Assembly: GCA_050084515.1 (NCBI GenBank)
Contig: CM114275.1
Location: forward strand, 14,384,001 to 14,448,000
Direction: 5' to 3'
DNA length: 64,000 nt
From: Blasia pusilla
Lineage: Eukaryota; Marchantiophyta; Marchantiopsida; Blasiales
A model generated the notes under the pieces. That model was given only the letters and a program-made list of their open reading frames with translations. It had not been told where the DNA came from and made no database searches. Numbering within the stretch: position 1 is the stretch's first letter; every line of letters begins with the position of its first letter. Made by a program: the position numbers and the translations under genes. Of this stretch, positions 10,103 through 21,126 are shown piece by piece.

Positions 10103-10801
10103 CTGCAAAAAATACCTGTAAAAATAAGCTTAGAATCGATGGGAGGAAGAGGTCTTCCAAGAGCAACCCAACAGAATCCGACGGGTTGCACATGAAATAT
10201 GTCACCGAGAAAATTTGATTTCAGGGGTCTCTCAGCATTCTAACGCTTGGCCCAGTAGCCGTGGATGCCCAAATTGCTGCCCGTCAGAATCCGACAGGTT
10301 GCTCGATACCCCAGAATCCAAAGAGTGGTTGTTGCAACCCGTCGGTCTCCGACGGGTTGCAGAGGTTGCGGCAAGGCTTGTTAGGGTGGGTGTTGCAACC
10401 CGTCGGAGTCTGATGGGTAGCAAGACCCACTCACTCTCTGGCGTGTGTTTTGCAAACCGTCAAAGTCCGACATGTTGCAAGAAACACTCCCTTTCTGGGC
10501 TCGATTTTGCAACCTATCAAAGTTCGACGGGTTGCAAGGCCCACTCACACTCCAACGTGTGGTTCACAACCCATCGGAGTCTGAAGATTTGTAGGACACA
10601 CTCCCTTTCTGGGTTGGGTTTGGCAACCTGTCGGAGTCCGACGGGTTGCAGGACACACTCTGGCGTGTGTTTCGCAATCCGTCAGAGTCCAACGGGTTGC
10701 AAGACACACTCCCTTTCTAGGCTGGGTTGTAAACCTCATTGGAGTTCGATGGTTTGCAAGAAAGAACAAAAACAATTACGGGTTTAAGTTATCGAACTTA
10801 C
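10103..10801 (-). repeat. Intron with 57-bp palindrome minisatellite (array D), copy 2
   Basis: About ten 27-nt palindrome variants are present, starting near 10163, 10276, 10334, 10395, 10452, 10509, 10566, 10623, 10674 and 10729, so the period is 57 bp over the middle of the array. Two spacer types tend to alternate: one with CTCTGGCGTGTGTTT and one with ACTCCCTTTCTGGGCTGGG. On the minus strand the array lies between a donor GTAAGT (10796-10801) and an acceptor CAG (10103-10105). These are the same two splice positions as in copy 1. Confidence 0.85.
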
Positions 10802-11245
10802 CAGGGTTTGGTTTGAAGCTGACCTTAGCAGGTAGTCATTCTTCACTACCCAAGATTCCACGGTTTGCCACTTCAACGATCGCTTCACGCACTGCAAGTT
10901 GAAGAGCTCATCCTCACTTCCTCCGGTGAGAACCAGGAAATATCCGATGTCACTAAGATACGCGTTGGAAAAGGAGAACATCATCACAACCTGGTCATAT
11001 GTGAATGGAGTGTTCCATTCCAAGATTGTGTGGCGTGGATTTTCTGCCCATAATCTAAGCCTCGACGGTAGATCAGGGATGAGGAGGTCAACTGCCACCT
11101 CCTCACGAACCCCAATGACGATCCATAGGGCATGGCCACTATACAGAAGCTTACGTCCTAGCAGTGTCAGCTTCTCCAAGGCACACGTAGAATCTTGTGC
11201 TGAGAACTTCTCCTGTTCTTCCAACAGCGATGTCTGATGTAGCAA
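10802..11245 (-). pseudogene. Beta-class methyltransferase-like domain, motif IV half (copy 2)
   Basis: An uninterrupted frame from 11245 to the splice donor contains EEVAVDLLIPDLPSRLRLWA, then FSFSNAYLSDIGYFLVLTGG and KRSLKWQTVESWVVKNDYLL. It corresponds to 5750-6116 of copy 1 and is better preserved, because it needs no frame shift. Motif IV is again D-L-P-S. The rest of the gene upstream is missing: a copia LTR begins at 11323. Being open here while copy 1 is broken suggests either later decay or weak constraint. Confidence 0.6.
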
Positions 11246-11322
11246 AATGGTGATTTTTGCTGCTAAATCCCTGCGCTTCCCCTACGATGAGGCACTATAT
11301 AAAACATTCTTGTCCCCCCTAT

Positions 11323-11631
11323 TGAATATTGAGTTACTTTCAAGCTCATGAGACACCTGAACTGCTATATTTGGTACTCATATGAGGTAGGGAAGCTTAA
11401 TCTTGGTTAGTCAGTTAAGCACGATTATCTTAAGTAGGGTTAGTTAATCACAGTTAGTCAAACTCGAGACTATGGTTCAGGCTAGGGTTAGGGTTGCTTG
11501 TACATATCCTATATAATTAAGAAGAGGACCAGCCTCTACTCATTCTCTAATTGCAAATTTTGTTCTTAATGGTCGTGTAAGTGTATGAGAGCCGTTTTCC
11601 ACCAGTTATGTTTGTTTAGCAGTTTTCCACA
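11323..11631 (+). repeat. Copia 1, 5' LTR
   Basis: It starts TGAATATTGAGTTAC and ends TTTTCCACA. It aligns along its whole length with the 309-bp LTR at 29761-30069. It contains a telomere-like AGGGTTAGGG that is part of the LTR itself. Confidence 0.85.
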
Positions 11632-11643
11632 TGGTATCAGAGC
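11632..11643 (+). other. Primer binding site, tRNA-iMet
   Basis: TGGTATCAGAGC directly follows the LTR. This is the usual plant copia primer site complementary to initiator tRNA-Met. The second copia copy has the same site at 30070-30081. Confidence 0.9.
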
Positions 11644-12139
11644 TTGAGGAGAACATCACTTGAAATTCTTGGTGTTTGAAGAGAGAAGAAAGGCAAGAGA
11701 AGGCACAATTTCAGTTTAGGAGAAGAAAATTTTATTTAGAGCTCAGTGGATGCAGATTTCAGGTGGAGCTTTGAGGGTGATAAAACTTTGGAGGTATTTT
11801 TGAGGGCTTTCACGGTCGATTCAGCCGTCTGGATGCGCTTCACTTAGAACAACTTCGAAGGCTTGATTTAGCCATCTTATAGAGCTCGTTGAGAGCTTTC
11901 CAACGCACTCAAAATCGCTCAATTCTGACACTCTGAGCTCCTGCAGTAGCAATTTTAGTGTAGGAAAGTGCAATTAGTGAAGTGCAATTTGCTCTCTACA
12001 AGCCAATTTCAACTAGTTTTTTCATACAGTTGATCAATTTTGGAAAATTTTTGGTCGATTTCTGTGTAGGAGTGGTCTATGCTTCAATTGGAGCAGTAGA
12101 AAGCCTAAAATTACGTTTTTGTGAGTGAAATCTTTTATC

Positions 12140-13030
12140 ATGGAGTATTCCTCAATAGCAATCCCAGGCGAGAAGCTAGACAAGCAGAATTACAATGTCT
12201 GGAAGTTTCACATGAAACAATTTCTCATGGATCAAGAACTTTGGGAGCTTGTCACAAGTGATGAGGCCAAGCCAGAAGGTGAATCAACAGACTTGAATGT
12301 TCGCGCTTGGAACAAACATCCAAGGCAAGTAATCCACTACATTTCAATAACGATCAGTTCGCCAATGACAGGTCACATCCAAGATGTTGATACTCCGAAG
12401 GAGGCTTGGGATGCATAGGAAAAGTTTTTCCAGACATCTACAAGGGCCAGAAAGCTTCAATTGAAACAACAATTGAACGAAGTGAGGAAAGGATCGTAGA
12501 GCATCAATGATTATATTTTGAATATCAAACATATTGTTGATCAGTTGAATAGCAAGGAGTAACAGTAGAAGATGATGATCTGATTTTATTCACTCTTCAA
12601 GGCCATCCAAAGAACTACAAGTCCTTTGAGACCTCTAAAGAGAAGTATCGAACCTTTCAAGAGTTAGTTCCTCTGTTGATGAGTGAAGAGATGCGCCTAG
12701 TTGGCAGCGGTAGCTCGTCTAGTTTGCAAGAGTGTGCTATTTGAAGATTATGGATCAAACAGAGCCAAGGATTGTGGAAAAAACTTCCGTGGTTGTGGTG
12801 GATATCAAGCATATGGAGGAAGAGGCACTCAATATAACGTCACTCAATCAACTATCAGACACAATCACAAGGTGGTGATGGTGGAAACCGTTGGGGTCAA
12901 GATCAACAACAGAGGATCCCTGGATCTTGCAATTACTGTGGGATAAAGGATCACTATGCAAAGTTTTGCTTCAAGATGAAGGCAGATATGAGAACATGAG
13001 CCTTACAGCAATAAAACTATGTAGAGCAAC
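12140..13030 (+). pseudogene. Copia 1 gag (UBN2-type) with zinc knuckle
   Basis: The capsid-like start EKLDKQNYNVWKFHMKQFLM, then QELWELVTSDEAKPEGEST, is typical of the UBN2/gag-polypeptide family of copia elements. A stop at about 12416 and several later frame changes interrupt it. The nucleocapsid zinc knuckle CNYCGIKDHYAKFC (C-x2-C-x4-H-x4-C) is intact near 12925-12970. The relation to the second copy (30120-30390) is close up to about position 12475. Confidence 0.8.
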
Positions 13031-13129
13031 AACACCAAGAGCAGTACCAAGAACAACAACATTCACAAACGGAGCATCTCTTGGTCATGACTCATTATAT
13101 GGGAGCAATGGTCAAGAAAGACTCGACAG

Positions 13130-14165
13130 CAAATTAGTACATTAACTCCGATGCATCAAATCACATGACCTCACAAGTGAAATGGTTCAATAGTTTGGAG
13201 CCGGTGAAAGATCCTGCAATTATGCTCACAAGAGATGACATTCAACGTCATATCACGCATACCAGTAAAGTTCCAATAGCATCAGATGGTCTTTGTGCTC
13301 TTGGAAATGTTCTCTATGTTCCTACCATTGCAAGAAATCTGATCTCTGTAGGACACATAGTAGAACACGGTTATCAAGTAAAGTTTAACGCACATGGTTG
13401 TTTCATTGAAATAATGGATGACCAGACTACGATAGCCAAAGGAACTAGATCTCGCAGAATGTTCAAATTAGATGTTTCTATGCGAGAGATTCAAACAACA
13501 ATGTATGGTCAAACCGGCCAACAAGTCACAAATCTAAATGGATGGATAAAAGAATTAGACAGATGAATCTTCAAAGATTACAGAGTCTTTCATCATCTAA
13601 TATAGTAATAAGTGTCCATAAATTAGCGAGTCCTGCTACGTTACAAGCATGTCCTGCTAGCTAATTTGGGAAACAAGTTAGATTTCCTTTTCCAAAGCGA
13701 GTTAGAAGAGCATCCAAGATATTGGAGTTGATCCACGGTGATGTGTGGACAACATCACAATATAGCCTTAGTGGTTGCCAGTACTTTGTTTCATTTATTG
13801 ATGACTTCTCTAGGTATATATGGGTATATTTTTTGAAAGCCAAGTCAGAGATATTCTCAGTGTTCCAAACATTCAGAGTTCTAGTAGAGAAGTAGATTGG
13901 ACAACACATTCTGAAATTGCGTTGTGATGGAGGAGAAGAGTATCTTTCAACAGAGTTTGATGACCATTTACGTCATAATGGCATCCAACGTCAAGTGACT
14001 TTCCGTTACACTCCACAATAAAATGGAGTGGCTGAGAGGAAGAATCCACATATTGCTGAAGCAGCACAAGCTATACTGAATGAGAAGAATATGCCTAAGG
14101 TGTATTGGGCAAAGGCTGTAGCATGTGCAGTATTCTTAATCAACCGAACTCCAACAACATGAGTT
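13130..14165 (+). pseudogene. Copia 1 protease remnant and integrase
   Basis: NSDASNHMT near 13150 is the degenerate copia protease motif. A GAG-pre-integrase segment (VLYVPTIARNLISVGHIVEH) follows, then an integrase core with LIHGDVWTTSQYSLSGCQYF, FIDDFSRYIWVYFLKAKSE, LRCDGGEEYLS and NGVAERKNPHIAEAA, so the D, D and E positions can be seen. Stops occur near 13895 and 14020. The frame ends at INRTPTT near 14160, where the element is cut. Confidence 0.8.
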
Positions 14166-14169
14166 CATG

Positions 14170-14655
14170 ATGTCGTACGCATACATATCACTACACAACA
14201 TACATCGTTGGTCACATCTACACCACACAACACCGATCTTTCCCACACACGGGTCAATCCACACATGTTAAAAAATCAACTCATACATATACATGGAGAT
14301 CACACAACAAAAATAAAGAGTAGTAAAAAGGGCACACCCGGCCTAAAACTCCACTCCTCAATCTACATCGGCATATTGAGCCTCGTCCACCCTGTGCTAT
14401 CAAGGAATCCGGACGCTAGCACCCTAGTCCTATCCCACACACATACAAAAGAGGTGCTCCAATGGCCCAACATGAGAAAGATGGCTTAGGAAATCCACCT
14501 TCCTCTCTTATATAGGGTTATGAAGAGCATAAAGGCTCTTCCCCTAAAAATATCCCTTCCCTTGGTAATCTGCTCATACAGGTTACCAGGGGCGGGTGAC
14601 CTGGTCAACAAGTCACCCGGCTGTGAAAGATCTCAACGTGAAAGTTGTCAGAAAC
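14170..14655. repeat. Gypsy LTR fragment
   Basis: It begins TGTCGTACGCATACATATCA and shares its first 45 bp or so with the left ends of the LTRs at 25695, 26336, 41375 and 42020, then diverges. It sits directly before minus-strand gag-protease coding sequence, so it may be LTR or non-coding DNA of that element. Confidence 0.55.
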
Positions 14656-14682
14656 GACGCTCCTGACACAATGGACCTATAC

Positions 14683-15690
14683 TTAGTGTAACCCAAAGCC
14701 TGCGTAGTCTGTTGTGTCATGATGTTGATCCCACTTACGGAATCTATAGGCACCTTCTTGATAGTATACCCCTTCAATTTCAACCTTTACTTCCGGCGCA
14801 CCAAGGTCTTCAACTTCTATGCGGAACAGATCCACCACTGGGAGCTTCCTTGCTCCTGCCTTCTTGTGACGTCCAACCTTCCAACGTTGGACAATTTTCC
14901 CATAAATGGGATTATCCATAAGTAATTGAAATAAGGATATATTTGCTAGGCTGGCAGCCAAATCCTTCAGCAAGTCGTAAGTTTCCATCACCAACGGGGA
15001 AGCCACCGAGGTCTCCATTTTTACTTCTTTGTGCTTGTGTAAGGGTCCTGACACGAAGACTCCCCTTGCTTGTTCTTCCTGAACTTGGTCACGGATTTGC
15101 TCCTCTACTTCTAGATGGAAGTACTTTGGATGATTAGGATCAAAAGCCGGGCCTCATCACCTTTCAGGATAGCTTTCCCCGCTTTGTATGTCTCAACCGC
15201 TTTGTTCGTAGTTGGAACACTTTGAGAAGATGAAGACTCTTGGGTCTTTGCCCTCACAATTTTCTTCTTAGACTTGGACCTAGTTTCCACTGCGAAGACC
15301 TCGTTGAGAAGGTCCTCGGGCCAATCTGAGGACTCTTCGTCGATCTTCGTTGCAAGGTCTCCTTCCTTAATTGTCATCTTCCTTGGCATCCTTGGTGAGG
15401 TGACTTCTTCCACACACACTAGATGCACATTAACATCATTCTTGGTTTCGGTGGGTGCCGGTGGGGTGGTGACATATTTGACCAAAGGCCGCAGCACTTG
15501 AGGTTCCGGACACTCTACCGCATTGTGTCCCCCCTTCTTGCAATTACCACATAGGGGATTCAACCCCACTCGTCTCTTTGGGTTTGGGCAGTTGTTTGCC
15601 TAGTGATCGGCTGCCCCCCAATTATAGCAGCAGTTTCTTTTGATATGTGGGGTGAATGTTGCGGGTCCCATGATCTTACGTAGGGGCCTT
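14683..15690 (-). pseudogene. Gypsy gag zinc knuckles and retropepsin segment
   Basis: On the minus strand a decayed CCHC knuckle is followed by an intact one, CGNCKKGGHNAVEC, near 15520-15550. Then come a Ser/Lys-rich linker and a second block (TYDLLKDLAASLANISLFQL, KLPVVDLFRIEVEDLGAPEV). The last block is the conserved lead-in to an aspartic protease in one group of plant gypsy polyproteins. The active-site region is disrupted by a frame change near 14735. It is a different family from the PHD gypsy elements. Confidence 0.65.
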
Positions 15691-15896
15691 TGCTCTCCAT
15701 ATATATAAGGGAATCTTGAAATATGAAAATTTAATCACAAAATTTAAAATGCTACGTAATTATTTCTAGTCCATCTTAGTTGTAGTTTATAACTACATTG
15801 TGACTTGTTTGAACTTTTTGCCAATGTTGTTGTAAAACTAGTGCTTCCGGACTTAGTGGTAAACTTCCTAGCACTAAATACACTACATTCCCTCTA

Positions 15897-16660
15897 GTGA
15901 CACAAGTGCAGCAACGTGGATTTTGGGAGAGATCTATGGCACCACGACCTCGAGGAGGATATTGGGAGGCTGTGCCACAAACATCTGCGCCATCATATGG
16001 GGCTCTGCGGCAGCCGCCTGTGATTACTTGTTGGGCATGTGGTGAAAGTCCATCACCAAGGCAATTGCACTTGTCACAATAGTGGACGTGTGCCTCAGCA
16101 TGAAGGAGGAGATGGGACCACTCCAAGAGTCTACCAATGTGATCATTATCAGCGATATGGTCATACACGTGCCAGGTGTTTCAGCCTACACCTTGAGTTA
16201 CGCCCGGACTTAGGGCTAGAGAGGGCACTAGAGCGAGTTGTCGGTCCAAGTGGGCCTAGAGGTCATGCACTAGGTGGTTCCGTTGGGAGATCATGAGTTG
16301 GATTTGCTCGAGGGGTGGTGGAGTTTCCCGTGGAGGAGGTAGAGTTTGCCACCTAGATGCCTCGAGAGAGACATCGGCGTGAGGTTGGGATGGATGCTCA
16401 GATACAGGAGTTGCAGCAACAAATTGCCGTTATGGCATCGCAATTACCCAATGTCGGATCAGTGGCATCGACGTCTTATGGATCTGCCAGAGACATGGAG
16501 GATCTTGGTTGGATGTTCGCGATTATCTAGATGGAGGCAGCCGTTGTTGTTATGTGTGGAGCAGCCGCAAAGTTGGATCCATAGAGAGGGGAGGTCAGGA
16601 AACAGACTAGGCTTCCTCAGTCTTTCACGTTGTCTAAGGCAATGAGGACTCCATTGATGG
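15897..16660 (+). pseudogene. Gag fragment of the PHD/DNMT gypsy family
   Basis: A plus-strand gag in shifting frames. YQCDHYQRYGHTRARCFSLH (near 16130-16190) matches the zinc-knuckle region of the element at 28.7-29.2 kb, and a Gly/Arg-rich tail follows in the same order. The end, near 16630, matches the segment just before the deletion joint of that element (28.5 kb). No LTR is seen on the left. Confidence 0.65.
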
Positions 16661-16679
16661 GTCCTGATTAGAGTTCTCG

Positions 16680-17390
16680 GATAGATCTCTAAGGTCAGGG
16701 TATGACCAAATGGGAATCAGGGAAGGGGATGAACATAAGATGGCGATGAGGACAAGATTTGAATCCCATGAATTCCTAGTGATAAAGTTCGGACTAACTA
16801 ACACGTCAATCACATTCATGACTACCATGAATACTATCTTTAGGATTTTTTTAGATATGAGAATAGTGGTGTTCTTTGATGACATCCTCATATATTTGGT
16901 GAGTGAGGAAGAACACGAGATTCACTTCGAAGAAGTCTTGGGGCGTTTGAGGAAGAAAAAAATGTCCGCAAAACCTTCTAAGTGTTGCTTCATGGTCCAA
17001 GAAATGGAATTCTTGGGACACAAGGTGATAATAGAAGGCATACGACCCAGTCATGACAAGCTTGAGGCTATCAAGTTGTGGCTTGCACCAAGGAATTTGA
17101 CCGAGACAAGGTCATTTCTTGGATTTGTAACCTTCTATAGAAGATACATCGAAGATTTTTCCAAAGTTTCCAGATCGCTCTATGACTTGACACTGAAAGC
17201 AATAGTATTTTGATGGACCAAGGAGTGTCAAGAGGCATTTGAGCAACTAAAGTTTCTAGTAAACAACCCTCGTGTACCCAAGCTATCTTAAATCGGGGTC
17301 CCATTTAAAGTTTGGACCGATGCATCTAACTTTGCAATTTGGGTGGTATCGAACCAAGATGCATTTAGGGAGCCAAGAGTTGCATAATTT
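16680..17390 (+). pseudogene. Gypsy reverse transcriptase / RNase H start
   Basis: An RT palm and thumb: FESHEFLVIKFGLTNTSITF, the catalytic box as VVFFDDILIYL (F-F-D-D), then MEFLGHKVIIEGIRPSHDKL and the connection RSFLGFVTFYRRYIEDFSKV. A stop near 17213 precedes WTKECQEAFEQLK and the beginning of RNase H (VWTDASNFAI). This RT differs clearly from the RT of the DNMT gypsy at 44.5 kb, although the gag on its left belongs to that family, so the joint at about 16.67 kb is chimeric. Confidence 0.75.
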
Positions 17391-17394
17391 GCAA

Positions 17395-17545
17395 AAAGCT
17401 CACATCAAACCATTTTAATGGGTAACTAATCAAACGCCAATCCACCAACGGCAAACGATGTTTGGATTGAGGGCCAAAATCAACGGCCCGAAGGGAACAT
17501 GGGATTCCTATAGAGAACCCTAGAAATATCTATGGGGAGGGACAC
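17395..17545. repeat. Repeat shared with 25540-25690
   Basis: About 150 bp (AAACCATTTTAATGGGTAAC, then TTGAGGGCCAAAATCAACGG) matches the stretch just left of the LTR at 25695. It is probably a terminal or non-coding gypsy segment. Confidence 0.6.
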
Positions 17546-19618
17546 TCTCCCTCCCTATCCACTCAAACTTTGACACAAAATTAACCATGATCATGTTTCA
17601 CGTTTGAATCAAAAGATGCTCTTTGAAAAATTAACGAAAGTGTTCTAAATGTGCAATCCTAAAACTTTGAATCAAAAGATGCATTTTGAAAAATTGACCA
17701 GTCTATGTTTTCTTGATTACTATGGGATAGTACTTTCTTGATTTGCAAACACATGACAAATGGGCAGAAAAAAATGTTTCCCATGCTACAACTTTTTAAA
17801 AAAAATAAAATTTATATGAATATTAATAAATTTTAACATTTTATATTGCGCAGGCACTCACTAGTAGCGTGTTCTAAATGTGCGGGCCCAGAGGAGCCAT
17901 GACTTTTATGGCTTTCGGGAATTCGCACCCCGAAATTTGAGGAAGTGGTACATGAAAATGCATACATTTGAGTCCAGAGAGCTATGGGGAGTGATATCAC
18001 GCACAACTTTCACCAGATGCGGACCCATCGTTGCACATCGGTTCAGGAGAACAGAAGGTTGTAGTGAGCCCGCCAAAGCTCGGCAAGATGCCATGCTACT
18101 AGATCTCACCTCGCTGAACACCTTGAACAGCATCATTGCACACACATGCCCGCACTGCACCAGCATATGGAACATGTCAAACGTTTGACGACGGAAGATT
18201 TTGAAATATCCAATGTCTCCGAGAGGAGCGAGAATCCGATTGCGCAGATATTACGCAAGAGATGCCGAGGGAGGCGGACGAGGTATGCACAGCAAGATGC
18301 AGCGCATGCCTATTGATACGGAGGAGCTATGAACAGCAAGATCATGGAAAATATGGAGTGAGGCGGTGACCGGAGTGACGTCGATCCTTTGTAAAAAGCC
18401 AAGTCTTAGAGAGAATCCAAAGATTTAGATCTTCTTTACCATCGAAGAGTTCGCCATTTTGCATGTGCCGACGAACTCAGAAGACTACATGCTTTGCTTG
18501 CTACGATCCTGCAGACCATCCGGGTGCAGTGGACGGATCAATTCCTTCTTTATCTGGACATTACGAACTTTGTTCTGTTTCAGACCATCAAACAGATTCA
18601 ATTTCTGTTGGTCTTTCTTAACACTATAACAAATGCGGAAGCAGCCCACCAACAGTTCTGTAACGCAGCAGAAGCGAGCCTAGCAGGCTGATCTTCCAGC
18701 CAATTCTCTAGAGCACCGAACGCACAATTGTTAAAAAAGACTCGGGAACTCCCACAAATTCTTGGAGGGAGACAGATCGAATCGTAGGGAGAGCTGCGGA
18801 CATTGAACGGTTGTAAAACTAGTGTGCATGACGAATGCCCGCCAGTGCTTGAGGTAGTACACGCGGAGCGCATGAAGAATTCCCAAACACCGCCCATGAG
18901 ACGATGCATCTTTAGGACTGCACGCGTACGCTGATTGGGTACGTGTGGTGTTTCTCTCTCTTTCCTCAGAGGTACCTCCGTTGTACTCAGCTTGTCGGAG
19001 ATCTAGAGCATGGCAGAAGTCGGTCTGTCATTGAACCTACGACTATCGAATCCCTCTTTGCAAGGCTTCGCCGCGAGAACATTGATGGTTTGGGTGAGCG
19101 CTGATGTCAGATTGAGTAGTCGTTGAGGTTTGGGATTTGATGAAAAATAGTCGTCATATTCGTATTTCAGTCAGATAATACAGAAATACTGAGTGGAAAA
19201 TGAACCTATTGATTAAGATTGTGTTCGTGCTCTCAGACCTGTGGTAGCACCACCAAATGGATGATTATAAATTAAATTGATCATACTGAGCTGTGAAAGG
19301 ATCATTGTGAGCTCAAAAGCGTTATCTCTTGCTCACAATGATCTAAATTGCGAGTTTGTTTTAAATTTCTCAAGTGGACAATATACTTGCGGTGGATTCG
19401 TGAGTTTCAATCTCACTCGCCAGACTTAGCTATGTATCACTCAACTGGCGAAATACCTTCGATTATCGTCCGCAGATGTGGGATGGCCATGGAAGCATTT
19501 TATCTTTAGTCATGCCATGAGCTAACAGAGGTTCGTTCTCAACTCGTACTTCACAAGTTGCGGCCAGCTGTCGTAATTTTTCGTAAAATCGCAGTAAGTT
19601 GTCTAGTACTTACTGTAT
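17546..19618. other. Low-repeat DNA without a definite gene
   Basis: The first part is A+T-rich. Minus-strand frames at 17906-18175 and 18598-18909 have ordinary amino-acid composition but no domain and no clear splice sites, so I do not call them. No transposon similarity is visible here. Confidence 0.4.
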
Positions 19619-19645
19619 GTGCAACTGCTTGGATTGGAAGAAAGA

Positions 19646-20139
19646 ATGGCGTCTTCGGAAGTTCATAGAAACGGCAGGGTCGCAACCACTGAGATTGTGA
19701 AGGGCTCGAGTAGGAGCCAAAGTGATCACAAAATCTCTCTAGGAGAAGAAGACTCGCTGGACTGGGAAGAAGAACTTGCCAATCAGCCCCATCTGCAGAA
19801 GGTTGAGAACTGGCAGCAGTTTCTGGCCACGAAGATTGAACGCGAGACGGGAAGGACGATACAATGGAGACAGGGATCGAGCGATCATCAGGACATGGTA
19901 CGATACGAGTTCTTCGCACCTACTCGTCTTTTATGCGAAATCTTGAATTGTTGCAATATGCATAAAATTAAGATGTAATTTCCTGATAGGGGGTTCAGAC
20001 ATTCAATCCTCATGGTGAGCTTGCGAATACGAAGTCGAGTCATTTCTCAGGACCGTCCGGATGCATGAGTACGCACTTCACAATTCTTCCAGATCCCGGA
20101 GTCTGTGATGACTGATTGGGTTCCCCATGACCTTGTGTT
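19646..20139 (+). CDS. Putative two-exon start of an unidentified gene
   Basis: The ATG at 19646 opens 84 codons (MASSEVHRNGRVATTEIVKG ... GSSDHQDM), acidic in the middle (LGEEDSLDWEEEL), up to a possible donor GTACGA at 19898. An acceptor TTCCAG before 20093 starts a 47-bp exon reading IPESVMTDWVPHDLV, in the matching phase, ending at a good donor (GTAAGTC at 20140). The phase match supports the pair, but the downstream exons are not settled and no domain is recognised. Confidence 0.35.
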
Positions 20140-21063
20140 GTAAGTCAAAGGCATTGATCGGAGCAGGCAAGCTGACGTATCTACAGTACTACATAGCAAC
20201 GGACATGAGCATCGTTTATGGCATATTTCTCTTCACGGGGTACCCATCTGCCATTTTCGTGAAAGAAATAAAAGGCTTAGGCTGTAAGTGGAATTGTGTT
20301 TTAGAAATCTACCACGGAGGATTTGCTCAAGATTGCCCTGTGTGTACACGTGTTCTTAAATTTGTTGCCGTGATGAAAATACGTCCTTGTATCCTTTCCA
20401 ACCATCCACCTCCTTGAAGCTTGTTTTCCTGCGCTTGGAAGGTCCGGAGAATTTCCACTTACTATGAGCGTCGCACGAACTCCAAAACATGCATGAACAT
20501 AAGAACTCATGTGTAAAGAGGAAATCTCTGGTTCAGTTTCAGTTACGTTTCTCGAGGTTTTCAAATGTCTATGCACTTACAGCTTGTGACACAATCTCTA
20601 AAGACTGTAAGATTGAATGACCTACAGAGATATGGTGTCTTTCCCGGGGGTGTTGGACGCTGGTTCTCAATTCGCTGCATATGATGAAACATGTGGGCAA
20701 CTAGGTGAGATTCAAACCTGCGTAAAGACTTGAGGAGAGAGTGTGTTAATGCTGTACGGCTAGGGCTTGAAGAATGATTACAGTTCACTTGTCGCTTCCC
20801 CTCATGGCTGGCCTAGAATTATTAGGGAGAAACTTTCTTTAATTTTATTTTAAACTGGTTTAGCGTATCGATCTTTGTATCTCTTGGAGTACAGTTCTGT
20901 GCACTCGACGAATAGTGGAAGAACAGGAAATCAGGGAGCGACTGAATATGCGAAACAATTCTAAGGTTAAGAGCCGACTTTGTAGCTTATTTCCACTTAA
21001 CATCCTCTCATCGATTCATAAGATACGTACACGATTTGAACAATTGATACTTTTCCAATATGC

Positions 21064-21126
21064 AGCTTTCTTGGTCCTTCCTGGAGGGTGCGTGACTATC
21101 CATTCTGAAATAAGCTTCAAAAAGGT
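21064..21126 (+). CDS. Possible downstream exon of the same gene
   Basis: A short stretch AFLVLPGGCVTIHSEISFKK lies between an acceptor (ATGCAG) and a donor (GTAATC). Its sense and composition fit an exon of the gene starting at 19646, but the join cannot be proved. Confidence 0.25.

Larger units (their letters stand above)
11323..14168 (+). mobile_element. Ty1/copia element 1 (3'-truncated)
   Basis: A 309-bp 5' LTR, tRNA-iMet primer site, gag, zinc knuckle, protease remnant and integrase follow in the order of a copia element. The sequence stops inside the integrase core at about 14165, where a gypsy LTR start (TGTCGTACGCATAC) is joined. No RT, RNase H or 3' LTR remains. Its left end lies next to the broken 5' side of copy 2 of the methyltransferase-like gene. 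Confidence 0.85.

Noticed and set aside
10163-10757. CRISPR array
   Set aside because: Regular ~27-nt repeats with ~30-nt spacers look like one, but the spacers are themselves repeated and alternate, no cas genes exist, and the array sits in an intron of a eukaryotic gene.
10215-10787. 190-codon plus-strand open frame
   Set aside because: Its peptide simply repeats with the 57-bp unit (57 is a multiple of 3), so openness is a by-product.
11480-11500. Interstitial telomere (AGGGTTAGGG)
   Set aside because: Only one or two units, and the same text is in the LTR at 29761, so it is part of the copia LTR.
17880-18190. Coding exon on either strand
   Set aside because: Both strands are open and both look ordinary, but no splice sites, start context or domain decide between them.
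20190-20290. Exon encoding a hydrophobic segment (MSIVYGIFLFTGYPSAIF)
   Set aside because: Its phase does not match the preceding donor at 20140 without a stop.
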